A stretch of 64,000 nt of DNA, from contig OW051492.1 of NCBI GenBank assembly GCA_932521035.1, positions 7,564,001-7,628,000 of the forward strand, written 5' to 3'. The translations under genes and the position numbers were made by a program. Shown here piece after piece: positions 36,596-46,995 of this stretch. Under the pieces are notes generated by a model. The model saw only the letters and a program-made list of their open reading frames with translations. It did no database searches and was not told where the DNA came from. This DNA is from Oscheius dolichura (lineage: Eukaryota > Nematoda > Chromadorea > Rhabditida > Rhabditidae). Position 1 is the stretch's first letter. Each line of letters starts with the position of its first letter.

Positions 36596-37268
36596 CCCTA
36601 TTTACCCCGATGCCCTTCTCCTGACCGTAACCTTTGATCTCCTTCTCGTTTGTCAAGTAACGTTTTTCCTGAAAGACTGAAATCTCCTTCTTCCGAAAAG
36701 GTCTGACAATTTCCCACGGTTCCACTGAAAATGGACAGGAAAAAGGGGCCACGTTGAAAAGGGGATGAATTGGCCACAATTGGGGTCGTTCCCCTTACAG
36801 GACTTGTCGCCTTTTGGCCGGACATCCCTGGCTCGGTGGCATACTGTACTCCTCAACAACGTTAATCTCCCTCTCCTCTAGACAGTCGCGTGCTGTTCTT
36901 TTCCCTTTCCAGGTTTGTTTATAGAACATCTCGGAGAGGGGCGGTTCTAGAAGGCCGTCCTCCTTCAACGTGGCCGTCATCTCCTGCCCCTTCCCTGCCC
37001 TATCCTCGGTGCCCCCGATTGACCCATCCTCCCCGCATCAATCACCCCCAAATTCAGCCGGCCCGCTAGTCGACGTCACTTCGGGGGCCGTCCGTCCATT
37101 GTTGCGTCCGACTGTAAACTTGAGTTGTCCCTTCGGTGTACTATTGTCGGCCAGTCAACAATGGCTTCCCAGTTGTTCTTCTTCCCCTCCTTCCCGTCCC
37201 CCAATCCATCCTCCAATCATGAAAAGATAACGTCACCCGTGTTTTCAGAGAGACAAACCAGCCACACC
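36596..37268. other. Spacer upstream of the transporter gene
   Basis: No convincing exon; GC-rich and pyrimidine-rich on the + strand after about 36.95 kb. Presumed promoter and 5' UTR of the transporter. Confidence 0.4.
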
Positions 37269-39816
37269 ATGACAGCCACCGGGGCGACGGAAACACGAAG
37301 TCAGCAGGACGGCGAGGACATCGCCAAGAAGGACCGCGCCTTCGAGGTAGAGCCTGCTCGTTCGAATCCGGGGAATTTCCCGCCGATGTAAACATGCTCG
37401 GGGATATCCCCCTGCCGTTGTTTTCTCTGCTTCTATCGACTGTTCCCGCCCCTTTCCCTCCTCCCTTCCCCCTCTAATCCCTATGAAATCGCGGAAATGG
37501 AAGATTCCCTGCCGCTAGACTATTTGGAGCCTCTCCAAGATGACCAGGAGAATCCATCAGACGCGGTATATTCTGTTATTTTAAAGAGAGATCCAAGCCA
37601 ATAGAACAGCGACAAAGAGTCATAAAAGCCGTGTAGCCGTCGGCCGGGCACATAGTGGTCGGGTAGCTTTACTGCGGATGGGTCGGATCGCGTGTGTCAA
37701 ACCCAAAATAATAAATCATGTCAGGAGACGGCCGAACGACGGAGAGAGAGAAAGGGAGAGAGAAACTGTACCCGGGAAACAACAAAGATTGCAATTTGAC
37801 GGACTCGAGGGGCTGAAAATAGCCGGGTGACCGCTAACTGCCCGTTTTTGAGGGGGGAGACGGTTTCAGACGAGAAATGATGCTCTTCTAGATGAGGAGG
37901 ATGGGAAAAGAGGGGATATTCACCTTTAGGAATGCTTTTAAATGATAGAATTAGGTAAAAATAGCGAAAAATTCTAGGAGCATGACCCCCTGCCGCAGCT
38001 GAAGACCCCCTGGCGGTCGATCTATGCCTGCGGGTTGACAATGTTCATCCAGACGGCCCAGCTCTTCATCTACATCAACTCCATCTGGCCCTACCTCAAA
38101 TCCGTTCGTCTCCCCCCGACCTCCCCTATCCTCCCTTTCCAGCGCGACAGTTCCCTGTCTGAGTCCGTCGTCGGCTACATCTTCGGCGGCTACAATATTG
38201 CCCAATGTATAGCCACCGTCGCTTTTGGCTACTTCTATACGAAAATAGGACAGGTATTCTATTTTTTTTAAAGAAAATATGAAATAAGTTCAGATTAGAT
38301 TGCCACTTTTGATAGGATTTTCACTGGCGACGATAGGGAATATTATGTACAGCGGGGTGGACCTACTGCCGGCCGGCTCGGCCACCCTGCCGATGCTCGT
38401 CGCCTGGATTATTTTCGGCCTCGGAACCGGTAATATCTTTTTTTTATATAAAGCATCTACCCCTCTTTTTCAGGAAATGGAGCTCTTCTTCGAACCTACG
38501 CGGTGACAGTGGCCCTGCCGAAGGATCGGTCGAAGGCCGTCTCGATCGTCGAATTCGGGATGGGCATCGGGGCTGTTCTCGGTCCAGGTAATCTCCTCTT
38601 CCCCTCCCTGTCCATCCTCCTCCTCCAGCTCTCCAACTGGCCTTGTCCCCCCTGGGAACGGAGGGCGTCATGCTCGGCTCTGTCTACCACCTGAACATCT
38701 ACACGGCCCCGGCCCTCCTCGCCTTGAGTTTTAGTATTTTCGGACTCGTCTTCATCACTTTTGCATTCAAAGAACAGGCGAAGAATGCTGTCAGGCCGAA
38801 GGAGCAGAAATATTCTCAACTCAAGGTCCTTTCCCATAAAACCACAATATACCGTGATTTCAGGAAGAGAACAAGGTTCCCCTGGATAAAATTGCTGTTT
38901 TTATCTGTATGGCTACGAGGGTCGTACAAATTTCCACTTATTCAGCCTTCCAAACGTAAGATTCCTTTAATTTTCAGTGTTTTATTCCTCTTCTTCAGTT
39001 TGTTATCTCCATATTCCATGATGATGTGGTCATATACCGAGGAACAATCCGTAAAACATAATTCAGTTGTTATTTTCGGAGCAGAAGTTCTGGGAATTTT
39101 CATGCTCGTCTTATTTGTTTTCAAGAAAATTAGAGTGTACGTTCTCACGCTTTCTATAGAAGAATATTAATTCTTATAGTAGCAACGAGCGAGTAACATG
39201 TTTTGTTTGCATATTGGCCGTCCTCGTTATGTTTATAGCCACATATGCATATCCGTTCCTTCCTCAACATGTTGAAATTGCACCGAAGGGTACGTTATTT
39301 GCCATACAATTGGAAAGAAAATAATTCAGGACATTCGGCAGGTTGTGACATATCACGCTACTGGTGGTGTGAAGGATTGACTGCAGTTAATCCAATTGTG
39401 AGTAAAATCTACTTTTTTAAAATCTACGTTTTCTTCAAAAATCCCTGAAATAACTTTGGTAGGAAACTTACTTTACTGTTTTAGGTTTTCTACGTTTTAT
39501 TCGCCATTGTTTTTGGTCCTTCCTACAACGTGGTCAGTGTGGCGCTCATTACATTGTTCTCAAAAATAGCCGGATCAAAAAGGCAGGGATCTCTACAAAC
39601 TATGCTTCAATTGTCGGGTTATATCAGCAAAACTATTGCTCCTTTTCTAACTACGTATGTTCTGAAGATATGAAAATAATGAAAGAAACAATCTTCAGAT
39701 ATCTATATACTCTAGCTGGACCTCGCCTCGTTTGGGGTTTTTACACTGTAAGTGTTGCAAGTGTCATTTTCCTGTGGGTGGTCTTTTACAAACGACTGGG
39801 CAAAACACGTGCCTAG
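37269..39816 (+). CDS. Major facilitator superfamily transporter, MFSD8/CLN7-like
   Basis: Exon 1 is 37269-37346 (MTATGATETRSQQDGED). The main body begins at exon 37978 (EHDPLPQLKTPWRSIYACGL). Twelve-helix MFS pattern: AQLFIYINSIWPYLKS, SVVGYIFGGYNIAQCIATVA then FGYFYTKIGQ (motif A position), LVAWIIFGLGTGNGALLRTY, IVEFGMGIGAVLGPALQLAL, and late helices VIFGAEVLGIFMLVLFVF, CILAVLVMFIATYAYPFLP and SVIFLWVVFYKRLG to TAG at 39814-39816. The wording around IWPYL and GNGALLRTY fits the lysosomal CLN7/MFSD8 branch, a chloride-channel-like or transporter protein of the endolysosome. A second possible first exon lies at 37491-37564. GC content falls abruptly after about 38.85 kb inside this gene. Confidence 0.72.
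37491..37564 (+). CDS. Possible alternative first exon of the transporter
   Basis: An ATG frame MEDSLPLDYLEPLQDDQENP ending at a GTATAT donor in phase 0, the same phase as exon 1. No acceptor precedes it, so it reads as an alternative start rather than a middle exon. It is acidic, with a DYLEPL sequence that could act as a sorting signal. Confidence 0.45.
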
Positions 39817-40006
39817 GAATGTCTGTTAATGTATATTATATGTTATATGTGAATGTTGTTTTGCTAGACAAAAAGGATAGAAATAAACATATTTCATATA
39901 CACCTGTAAGAGAATACAATTGAAAAATAAATGAAAGAAACTATACACCGGCAAAAAGTAGCATAAATGTGAAATGATAAATATGGCCAACCTTTTGGAA
40001 AGGGAG

Positions 40007-40919
40007 CTATATCGAGAGGAAATCAGATAAAAGCTCATAGGCTTCTCTGTTTGATCGACGAGCTAATGCTAGTGGAGTATCTCCTGATTTGTTGACTATA
40101 CTTGCATCTATTCCTAAGCGAATTCAACATTTAAAAAAATATGATAATTGGCAAACCTGGAGCTTGTAATAAATATCGAATGGAGTGCAAAACATCATCC
40201 TTATTATCAGAAGAACTATTTATGGCCAAGTGTAATGCCTAAATTTAAATCTTGTTAAATAAAAGTGAATAAAAGTAGAAATCATTTAGGTTTAGACAAT
40301 AACAAACCGAAACATTGCCGTTGGATACAGCATTAGCATTGACACCATGGGAAAGAAGACGACCAATACATTTATAGTTTGCCCAATTTGCAGCCGATAA
40401 AAGGGGCGTCCAACCATCTTTAGTTTTTTCTTCGGCGTTGGCTCCATTTTCCAAAAGATACGAAATTACATCGACATGATTCTCATAGGATGCTCGATGA
40501 AGAGCTGTGTACCCATCTCCATCTTGTGCCTTAATTTAATTGCTTCAATGAAAAAAAAAGAAAATTACATTTTTTAATCCAGGATTTTCTTTCAGTAGCT
40601 CTTTTATAGTTTCTAATTTGCCTTCTTCTGCAGCTGTTAGAAACTCCTCTATTGGGTCTAAAAAAATTCTAAGTTTACAAAAACACTTACCATTTATATC
40701 TTTTTCAACACCTGTATCATCTTCTTGCCAAGCAGAAACAAACATTCCTGGATTTCGTTCTTTCTCTTCATGTAATTTTTGTAAAAACTCGGGCTATAAA
40801 AATAATCTTGGTTAGCTATGTAAAATAAGACTCACTGATGGATGCAATGGATTAAATTGGTCATATTCCACTTCATTAGAGGTGCCCTCCGCTGAATTTT
40901 CACATGGAGATAGATCCAT
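40007..40919 (-). CDS. Ankyrin-repeat protein, ANKRD49-like
   Basis: It starts MDLSPCENSAEGTSNEVEYD at 40919 and stops at 40007-40009. After an acidic N-terminus and a FLTAAEEGKLETIKELL helix pair come ankyrin repeats: DGDGYTALHRASYENHVDVI, KDGWTPLLSAANWANYKCIG, ALHLAINSSSD and a degraded final repeat KSGDTPLALARRSNREAYEL. The length (about 230 residues), four repeats and acidic leader match ANKRD49, a small nuclear protein of poorly defined role. It is divergent from UBE2K, about 0.5 kb apart. Confidence 0.7.
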
Positions 40920-41420
40920 TATCTGCAAAAAAAAAATTATGGTTTCCAGATATAACATCAAATTTCAAAAATTGAGGAAGAAACAAAAAATTGAGAACAA
41001 GGGCAAAGTTTTGCGAAAGGCTGCGACAGTCGCTTTGAAACCTACGCAGTTGGGGGATGTCTAACTTCACGAGACGTTTTTATATCACTTATGAAACAAA
41101 AAACAACGATTTTGAAAAGGAATATTGTGGTCATAATAGAACCATGTGAACACTTGGAAGCCAGGAGATACGGCTTGGAATGAAGGCCAAGTTGGTCAGT
41201 GGACAAAAAAGTGAGAAATTTTGAAAATAAGAAATCTGGCGCGTGTTGGCGTTTTCGAGTCTGATTTTTCTTGATCGAGGATCCTACTTTCTTTGTGCAT
41301 TGTCTTCTTTGTTGTTTGTTTCTGTCGTGTTCTCAGATTTTCTAAACTCCCCGTTCAGTATACATTCAGTTTCTGTGTTACTACACAAAATTACAGCAGT
41401 TCGTTTTTTTTGCAGCTAAC
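40920..41420. promoter_or_regulatory. Shared upstream region of ANKRD49-like and UBE2K-like genes
   Basis: 0.5-kb AT-leaning gap between divergent ATGs. A TTTTTTTGCAG site ends five bases before the UBE2K ATG, a 5' UTR acceptor or trans-splice site. Confidence 0.4.
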
Positions 41421-42416
41421 ATGGCAACTATGGCTTTTACTCGTATCCAACGAGAATGTAAAGAGGTCGTAACAAACAAGGAATTTCAAGATACCGGAAT
41501 TATGATCGAAATTTTAAACGAAAATCTCACTGAGATCAAGGTGTCTTCATGCATGTTCTGTAACAATCTATTGTAGGGAACTATCCGCGGCCCTCCGGAG
41601 ACCCCATATGAAGATGGCACATTCGAATTGTCTATCAAAATTCCAGATTCATACCCATTCACTCCTCCCAAGGTAAATATTTTGTTTTTGCATATTCCTA
41701 GGAATTATTCAACATGAGCCTATGGTCATAGTGTCCAAGGCCGCGTATAATCGTTTTTTCTTCTTTTCTCTCATCTTTTCTCTATGTGGAGTAATACAAA
41801 TCTCACGCTAATCAGTGCTTGAGACATCCAGAATATTTTTGTGGTTTTGCTTAGATTTCACAGAAGGCTCCGCGAACATCGGTGCTCAAATAGTGCCCAT
41901 TTTTTCCATATATTATGGTACAATCTATTCAACCATTTCTTTTTTTTTCAGGTAAAATTCATGACGCGAATTTGGCATCCCAATGTCAGTTCGCAAACTG
42001 GATTGATCTGCCTCGATATACTGGACAAACAATGGGCTGCTTCTTTGACGCTTCGTACTGTTCTTCTTTCTGTGCAGTCCCTTTTATGCACTCCGGAGCC
42101 AAAGGACCCGCAAGATGCCGTAGTAGCGAAACAATACATGAGTAAACCAAATGTCTGGAAGGTAACTGCTATTGTAACTTTTAATTCGAGGTTTTAGGAA
42201 ACTGCCCTCTACTGGACGTGGCGCTTTGCGAAGGGGCCCAAGGCGCCGAACAAGACCTACAAGGACAAGGTGGAAAAAATATGCGATTTAGGAGTTACTG
42301 ATGTATTTTTCCCGTTCGTACTTTTCTAGTCGTTTCATTTCCAGCTTGAAGCTCTGACCAGATTGAGCAATGTCGACTGGGATCTGTCCAAAGCAAAGGG
42401 AGATCTCTTCAACTAA
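41421..42416 (+). CDS. ubc-20: Ubiquitin-conjugating enzyme E2 with C-terminal UBA domain (UBE2K / ubc-20-like)
   Basis: Five exons: 41421-41540, 41577-41672, 41952-42161, 42198-42302 and 42345-42416 (TAA). The UBC fold shows GTIRGPPETPYEDGTF, FKIPDSYPFTPPKV-type sequence (as IPDSYPFTPPKVKFMTRIWH), HPNVSSQTGLICLDIL with the active-site Cys in LICLDIL, and the typical QSLLCTPEPKDPQDAVVA. After a linker with ALYWTWRFAKG comes a UBA domain (KVEKICDLGVTD ... LEALTRLSNVDWDLSKAKGD), ending in LFN. E2-25K/UBE2K builds K48-linked chains. About 200 residues, complete. The short AT-rich introns match the block it lies in. Confidence 0.9.
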
Positions 42417-42788
42417 AGATGCTTCTTTTTGCTGTGTTCCTGCTATTCCAATTGATGTTATGCTGGATCCAATTTTATTCCTTCTTGTACCTTGATAATC
42501 GCATATATACCGGTATCATATCCCTTATTTTGTTCCCCTACACTTTAGTTACCAAGTTTCCCTGCTCAATTAGCTGTATTTTATATGCTTACAAGCATTA
42601 TTTGGGCTAGAATTCGTTTAAATTGTCCGCACTTTCTATACAATAAAATTCTCTTTGTAAACCTTTATTTTATTTCAATGGTGTGAAGACAAAATGTATT
42701 TTATTTCCTGAAAAGTTTGTTTGGATGTATCGAACTCTACAACGCTACACATGGAGATTTTCGATGTTCTTTGTAGGTTGTGTTGGCA

Positions 42789-44509
42789 ATGTCTTCAAAA
42801 GATGAGCGTGAAATGAAGATCGCAGACCGCCTTATTGCCCAACAGCTTCTACAAAATATGCACGGCGTGGTGGACGTCTCGCTGACCAGAAAATACATCT
42901 CTTTAATGAATGATGAATTCTCAAAATATGAGAACAAAGTTATCATTGCTCAGGTTAGTTACTGTACTATAATTATTATTATTATCGCTATCTAAATGCA
43001 GAATGCCGTCCGTAGATTTCTGGCACTTCGAAAATTACAGGAGAGAAAGAAAGAACAAGATGAGTACGAGAGTAAAATTATTCTATCCCAGGTAGTAATG
43101 TTCAGTAGGTCTGTTTATTAGTGCTTTCTTCAGAGTGCTATTCGACGTTTTCTGGCAATACGAAGCACATATAAGATAAGAAGTCAACTGGCAGATGAGG
43201 AGAAGAAGATTATTACCGTTCAAGTGATAATCTAACTTGGCTAAATTATGTGCATGTTTAGAGCCACATCCGAGGTTATTTGGCAAGAAAGCGACTGTTA
43301 CGAGAAGCTCAAGAAGTACTTTCTGAATTAGAAGAAATATACGCAGAAACTTCGTCCTCTTCTGACTCTCTTTCTAATCTTTCTCGTTCCATATCGAGAT
43401 TAACAGTTCACGACACTACCTTTATCGTCGCTGCGCCTACTACTCCAGAACTTTTGGTTTGATATCTTTCATGTGATAAATTAATTAAATGTTTCAGAAA
43501 ATTATGCGCTCTGTACGGGCAGAAATAGAGAAGATGAAAATCCACAACGCTGCTCGCCAGTCTACACTGGAAGTATGTTTATTCAATTGATGCTTATATG
43601 TGCTTCCAGAATCTTCAAAGTTTAAAGGAATTAAAACGGATGAAGGCCGCTGTAACAGTTCAGGTATTTGATATTTATCTGCTTTGATTTCTGGCTTCAG
43701 CGCTACTGGAGAGGATATTGCGTAAGACAGCAATTTTATGAGCAAATAAAGCAGCGGGTGAATGCAATACAGATTTACATGGAAAATGTGCAAAACGTTG
43801 ATACTTCATTCGATGCTAAGAATGAGACGCAATCGGCTACTACTAGGTAACTTGAACTCCATTCTTTTTAGATGTTTTATAGACTTAATGAATATACAGA
43901 GATGCTGTTTGCAAACACTCTATATAAAAATAAAGTTGCTGCTGTATGTATCTGTAAGTTTTTACTTTTATTTATTTAGTACTGATCAATTTTTACTATA
44001 GACCGACTAATTAGCCTCTCATCGATTCTCTGCAAGCACTTCGTTCATCAGTGTGACGGAGTAGCTGTTACATTGGATAGAATGTGCCAAATGGATCGGA
44101 GTCCTGGAGAAGAAGAGATCATTACATGCCTTACAGCCGTTCTCCAAAGAATTATTGACTCGGTACTTGGCATTTATGCATTTTTACTAAAACGTTCAGA
44201 CCAATGAACCATGTGTAAAAGAAGCTATTCTAAAGAACGCACCAGTTATTTTTAAAATCCTCTTTCATGCTTCATATGCATTCTATAACAATGATGAAGT
44301 TGTTAAAACCTGCGCAATTGCTCTTGTAGGCCTTAAGAATGTATCTGGCGCAATTACCTACAAGAGTGCAAATTATTATATTTCGCAGGCAGATAAGCGG
44401 TACGTTTTTTTCTGTTACAATACTTTCTCGTTTTAGATATAGCAAATTATCGGACAGCGATTTGAAGAAGATATCCTTGCAACTTTTAAAAGAAACATTT
44501 ATTTATTGA
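42789..44509 (+). CDS. IQ-motif protein resembling the ASPM C-terminus
   Basis: Starts MSSKDEREMKIADRLIAQQL. Successive short exons each carry an IQ-like calmodulin-binding motif: AQNAVRRFLALRKLQERKK, LSQSAIRRFLAIRS, VQSHIRGYLARKRLLREAQ and VQRYWRGYCVRQQFYEQIKQ. A helical C-terminal region (LISLSSILCKHFVHQCDGVA; ITCLTAVLQRIIDS; ETFIY) follows and ends at TGA 44507-44509. IQ repeats plus an armadillo-like tail is the layout of ASPM/asp, a spindle-pole microtubule protein. The ASPM N-terminal ASH and calponin-homology domains are absent here; UBE2K ends only 370 bp upstream. This is a short ASPM-like protein or another IQ protein. Exon borders around 43.85-44.0 kb are uncertain. Confidence 0.55.
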
Positions 44510-44721
44510 TCGATAATTTGTAAATTAATTAAACCCTTTTTACTTGCAAATCTGGTTTTAGAAAAAGATAATGTTAGCGTAGAAATAAGTTTGAAGTAAG
44601 TGGTAATCACGTTTATTTTCATTTTTGGGGGACGATCTCTACATGTCGAGCTTAGCATAATCCTGGACTCGACGGATAACTGATTGAAAATATTATTCAT
44701 TGTTCAAATCCGCCGTAGAGA

Positions 44722-45282
44722 ATGAGCAGTTCAAACTCGACTACTCCCTTTATGGCTGCGGCCGCGGCTGCTCCCGCTACGATGCCTTCTACATCCGCTA
44801 CCACTGGAACAATGGATTGGTATATGTTTGACGCAATAGGCGTACCCGTGCTGATACTGCAGACCGTTGCCTTGATCCTCTTCTTCCGAGCATTGTTGAG
44901 CGCCTTCAATTTGGCAAGAGATCTCCTGAAAGAGGTGGAAGGCGTCTGTGAAGCCATGGAGAGGATCCCGAGCCTGACGGCGAACACCCTCTGGTACCCG
45001 AAGAACGTGGCTGTGATTGCCTCGGTGTATCGGATCTCGCCGGCCGAGGTGGACAACGAGTACCGGAAGGAGGAGGACGCCAAAAGATGGATCGTCAACA
45101 ACACCTTCGAGGACAACGACCTCACGAAGAAGCTGCTAGCCGCGCCGTCGAATACCCGATTCATGTCGGTCGGCTACGATTACCGGCCCCAGAGGAATCT
45201 CGCCTCGATAGCCGGCGGCCTGCGTCCAGTTGCCTCGGCCTCCTCTGCCGCCGGCCTCAAGTCGGGCAAAGCCAAAGCCTAA
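44722..45282 (+). CDS. Unrecognised single-pass membrane protein (paralogue of 33640-34261)
   Basis: Intronless frame, 186 residues, ATG 44722 to TAA 45282. It starts with a Ser/Thr/Ala-rich leader (MSSSNSTTPFMAAAAAAPAT), then a hydrophobic helix (VPVLILQTVALILFFRALL), a heptad-like stretch (LARDLLKEVEGVCEAMERI) and the conserved block NTLWYPKNVAVIASVYRISP and RWIVNNTFEDNDLTKKL, with an Ala/Ser/Gly-rich basic tail (GLKSGKAKA). About 60% of the central residues match the frameshifted paralogue 11 kb upstream. No known family recognised. Confidence 0.72.
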   Translation: MSSSNSTTPFMAAAAAAPATMPSTSATTGTMDWYMFDAIGVPVLILQTVALILFFRALLSAFNLARDLLKEVEGVCEAMERIPSLTANTLWYPKNVAVIASVYRISPAEVDNEYRKEEDAKRWIVNNTFEDNDLTKKLLAAPSNTRFMSVGYDYRPQRNLASIAGGLRPVASASSAAGLKSGKAKA

Positions 45283-46995
45283 AGATACTCAATTTCGTCC
45301 GGAGCAGGACAAATAAAAGTTATCATATCGGCATTCCCCTTTCCGTTCGAATGCCCCCTGTTACATCACTTGGCCGTGGCGTCACTAATTCGTCCAACAG
45401 TCTTCTTTTTTGAGCAAAGATCACAAATTTGCGAGGAGAGACAGATTTTTTATGTGACCTGATGGCTCGGGAGGAAGTGTTTTTCCTCGTGAAAAGACAA
45501 GAAGGAGGAGGACAGCGACCGGCGCGCGAGCGAGCGAGAAAGACACACGCACGCGCCACCTTTCACTCTCTTTCCGCTCTGATGTTACGCCCCTGCGCTC
45601 GCCTCGCCTCTGTTTGAGAAGGGAAGGAGGAGGAGGAGAAGAGGAGAGCCTTGAGAACAATTGATTCGAGTGACCGCCCCGCTGTCTAACTGTGGTCTCT
45701 CTGCCCCCCGTCCTCCTCCCCCTTACGCAATGCGCCTGCTGTCCCCCACCAGCTGGCCGGTCCTCCTCTGACCCCCCGCTTGAACCAGTTCTTACCTACT
45801 CCTTGTCCCCTTTTTCGGGTAAACTCACGACCTTGGTCCGTCTCCTCCAGTGTTCAGATCAGTCTGTCCTCCTCCTCCCATCTCTGTTTGTTTCGTTGGC
45901 TTGACCACTCGAGAATCGAGTCGTCTACCACTTTTTAGACATCCCTGCCAAGTGACCAAGAGCAGAAAAAATCGGGAAGGCCCGGCTACAAAAGAAACGG
46001 CGGCACACGGCAGCAGTTAGTCATCTCTTGGGAGTACGTATGAGCCGGTCACCTCGTCTCCTCTATTAATAATCCTTCCTTTTTCCTATTCTTTTCTCTT
46101 TCTTTCTCTCGAACGAACGAACGCCCCTTGGTTGTTCTTTCAAGATCGCTCTCCCTGTGGATTGATGACAGCTTTCGCCCCGCCGGAGAGAGACAGCGAC
46201 ATTCCAATTTAGCCACTAAAATGTATCTTTTATGATGCTTTTCCAATAACTCGTTTCCCCCTTAGAAAACAGTAAGTTCGGCCCCTTGTGCTTTGTTCCT
46301 CTACCACAGACGGGGGAGTGGCGCCGCCTTTTGAAGAAAGACGACTGCCCACTGGTGGCAGAGGCGCTTCTCCTCCAAAATATGGCTGTTCCCTTTATAT
46401 TTCTTCTTCTTTTATACCTTATATCCATACCGTCCTCCTTATTTCTCAGAAATAGAGAAGACACTAAAGAGAAAGGCTGGAGGACGTCGAGGCGGCTCTG
46501 TGCAGCCTAGAGCTCTTCCCAGTTTGACCGCCTGGCCGGTGTTGTCCTCCTCCTTTGTTAGACAGTAAACAAGACACCTGAGTAATGCTCCGAGCCAGTT
46601 TAGGTGGTCCTGGAGGATCTCCTTTTCTCTATAAATGACTAGGGAATCTCCCCCTTTTTAAGCCATTGAGGCGGCTATTCTCCTTTCTTCAAGGGGAACA
46701 GTGCCCCGAGACGGCAGACTGCCGTTATTTTGTCCTCCTCTTTGTCCTCCCCCCTCCTCCACCCTCTTTTCTCATAGCATGACATCAGCCGGGCCCTGAT
46801 CCTCGTCCCCTGGCCAGAAAAACATCAGTTATAGTGCGTCAGTTGTGTGTGTGTGTCTTACTCTTGGTCCAAACTAGCTGCGCCTCCGGACCGGTCCGTT
46901 TCCCCCGTATCCCCTTCAGGCGCTGCTGGGCACAGCGCCGCTGCCATCTTCTTTGATCCCTTTCCATTTTTCAGGCAGTTTCCACGGGTCTCCCA
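45283..46995. other. GC-rich, pyrimidine-rich spacer upstream of the carboxypeptidase
   Basis: 1.7 kb with no convincing exon; the + strand is rich in CCTCCTCCC and TTTCTCTTTC runs, as in other regions upstream of + strand genes here. Presumed 5' region of the carboxypeptidase. Confidence 0.45.
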
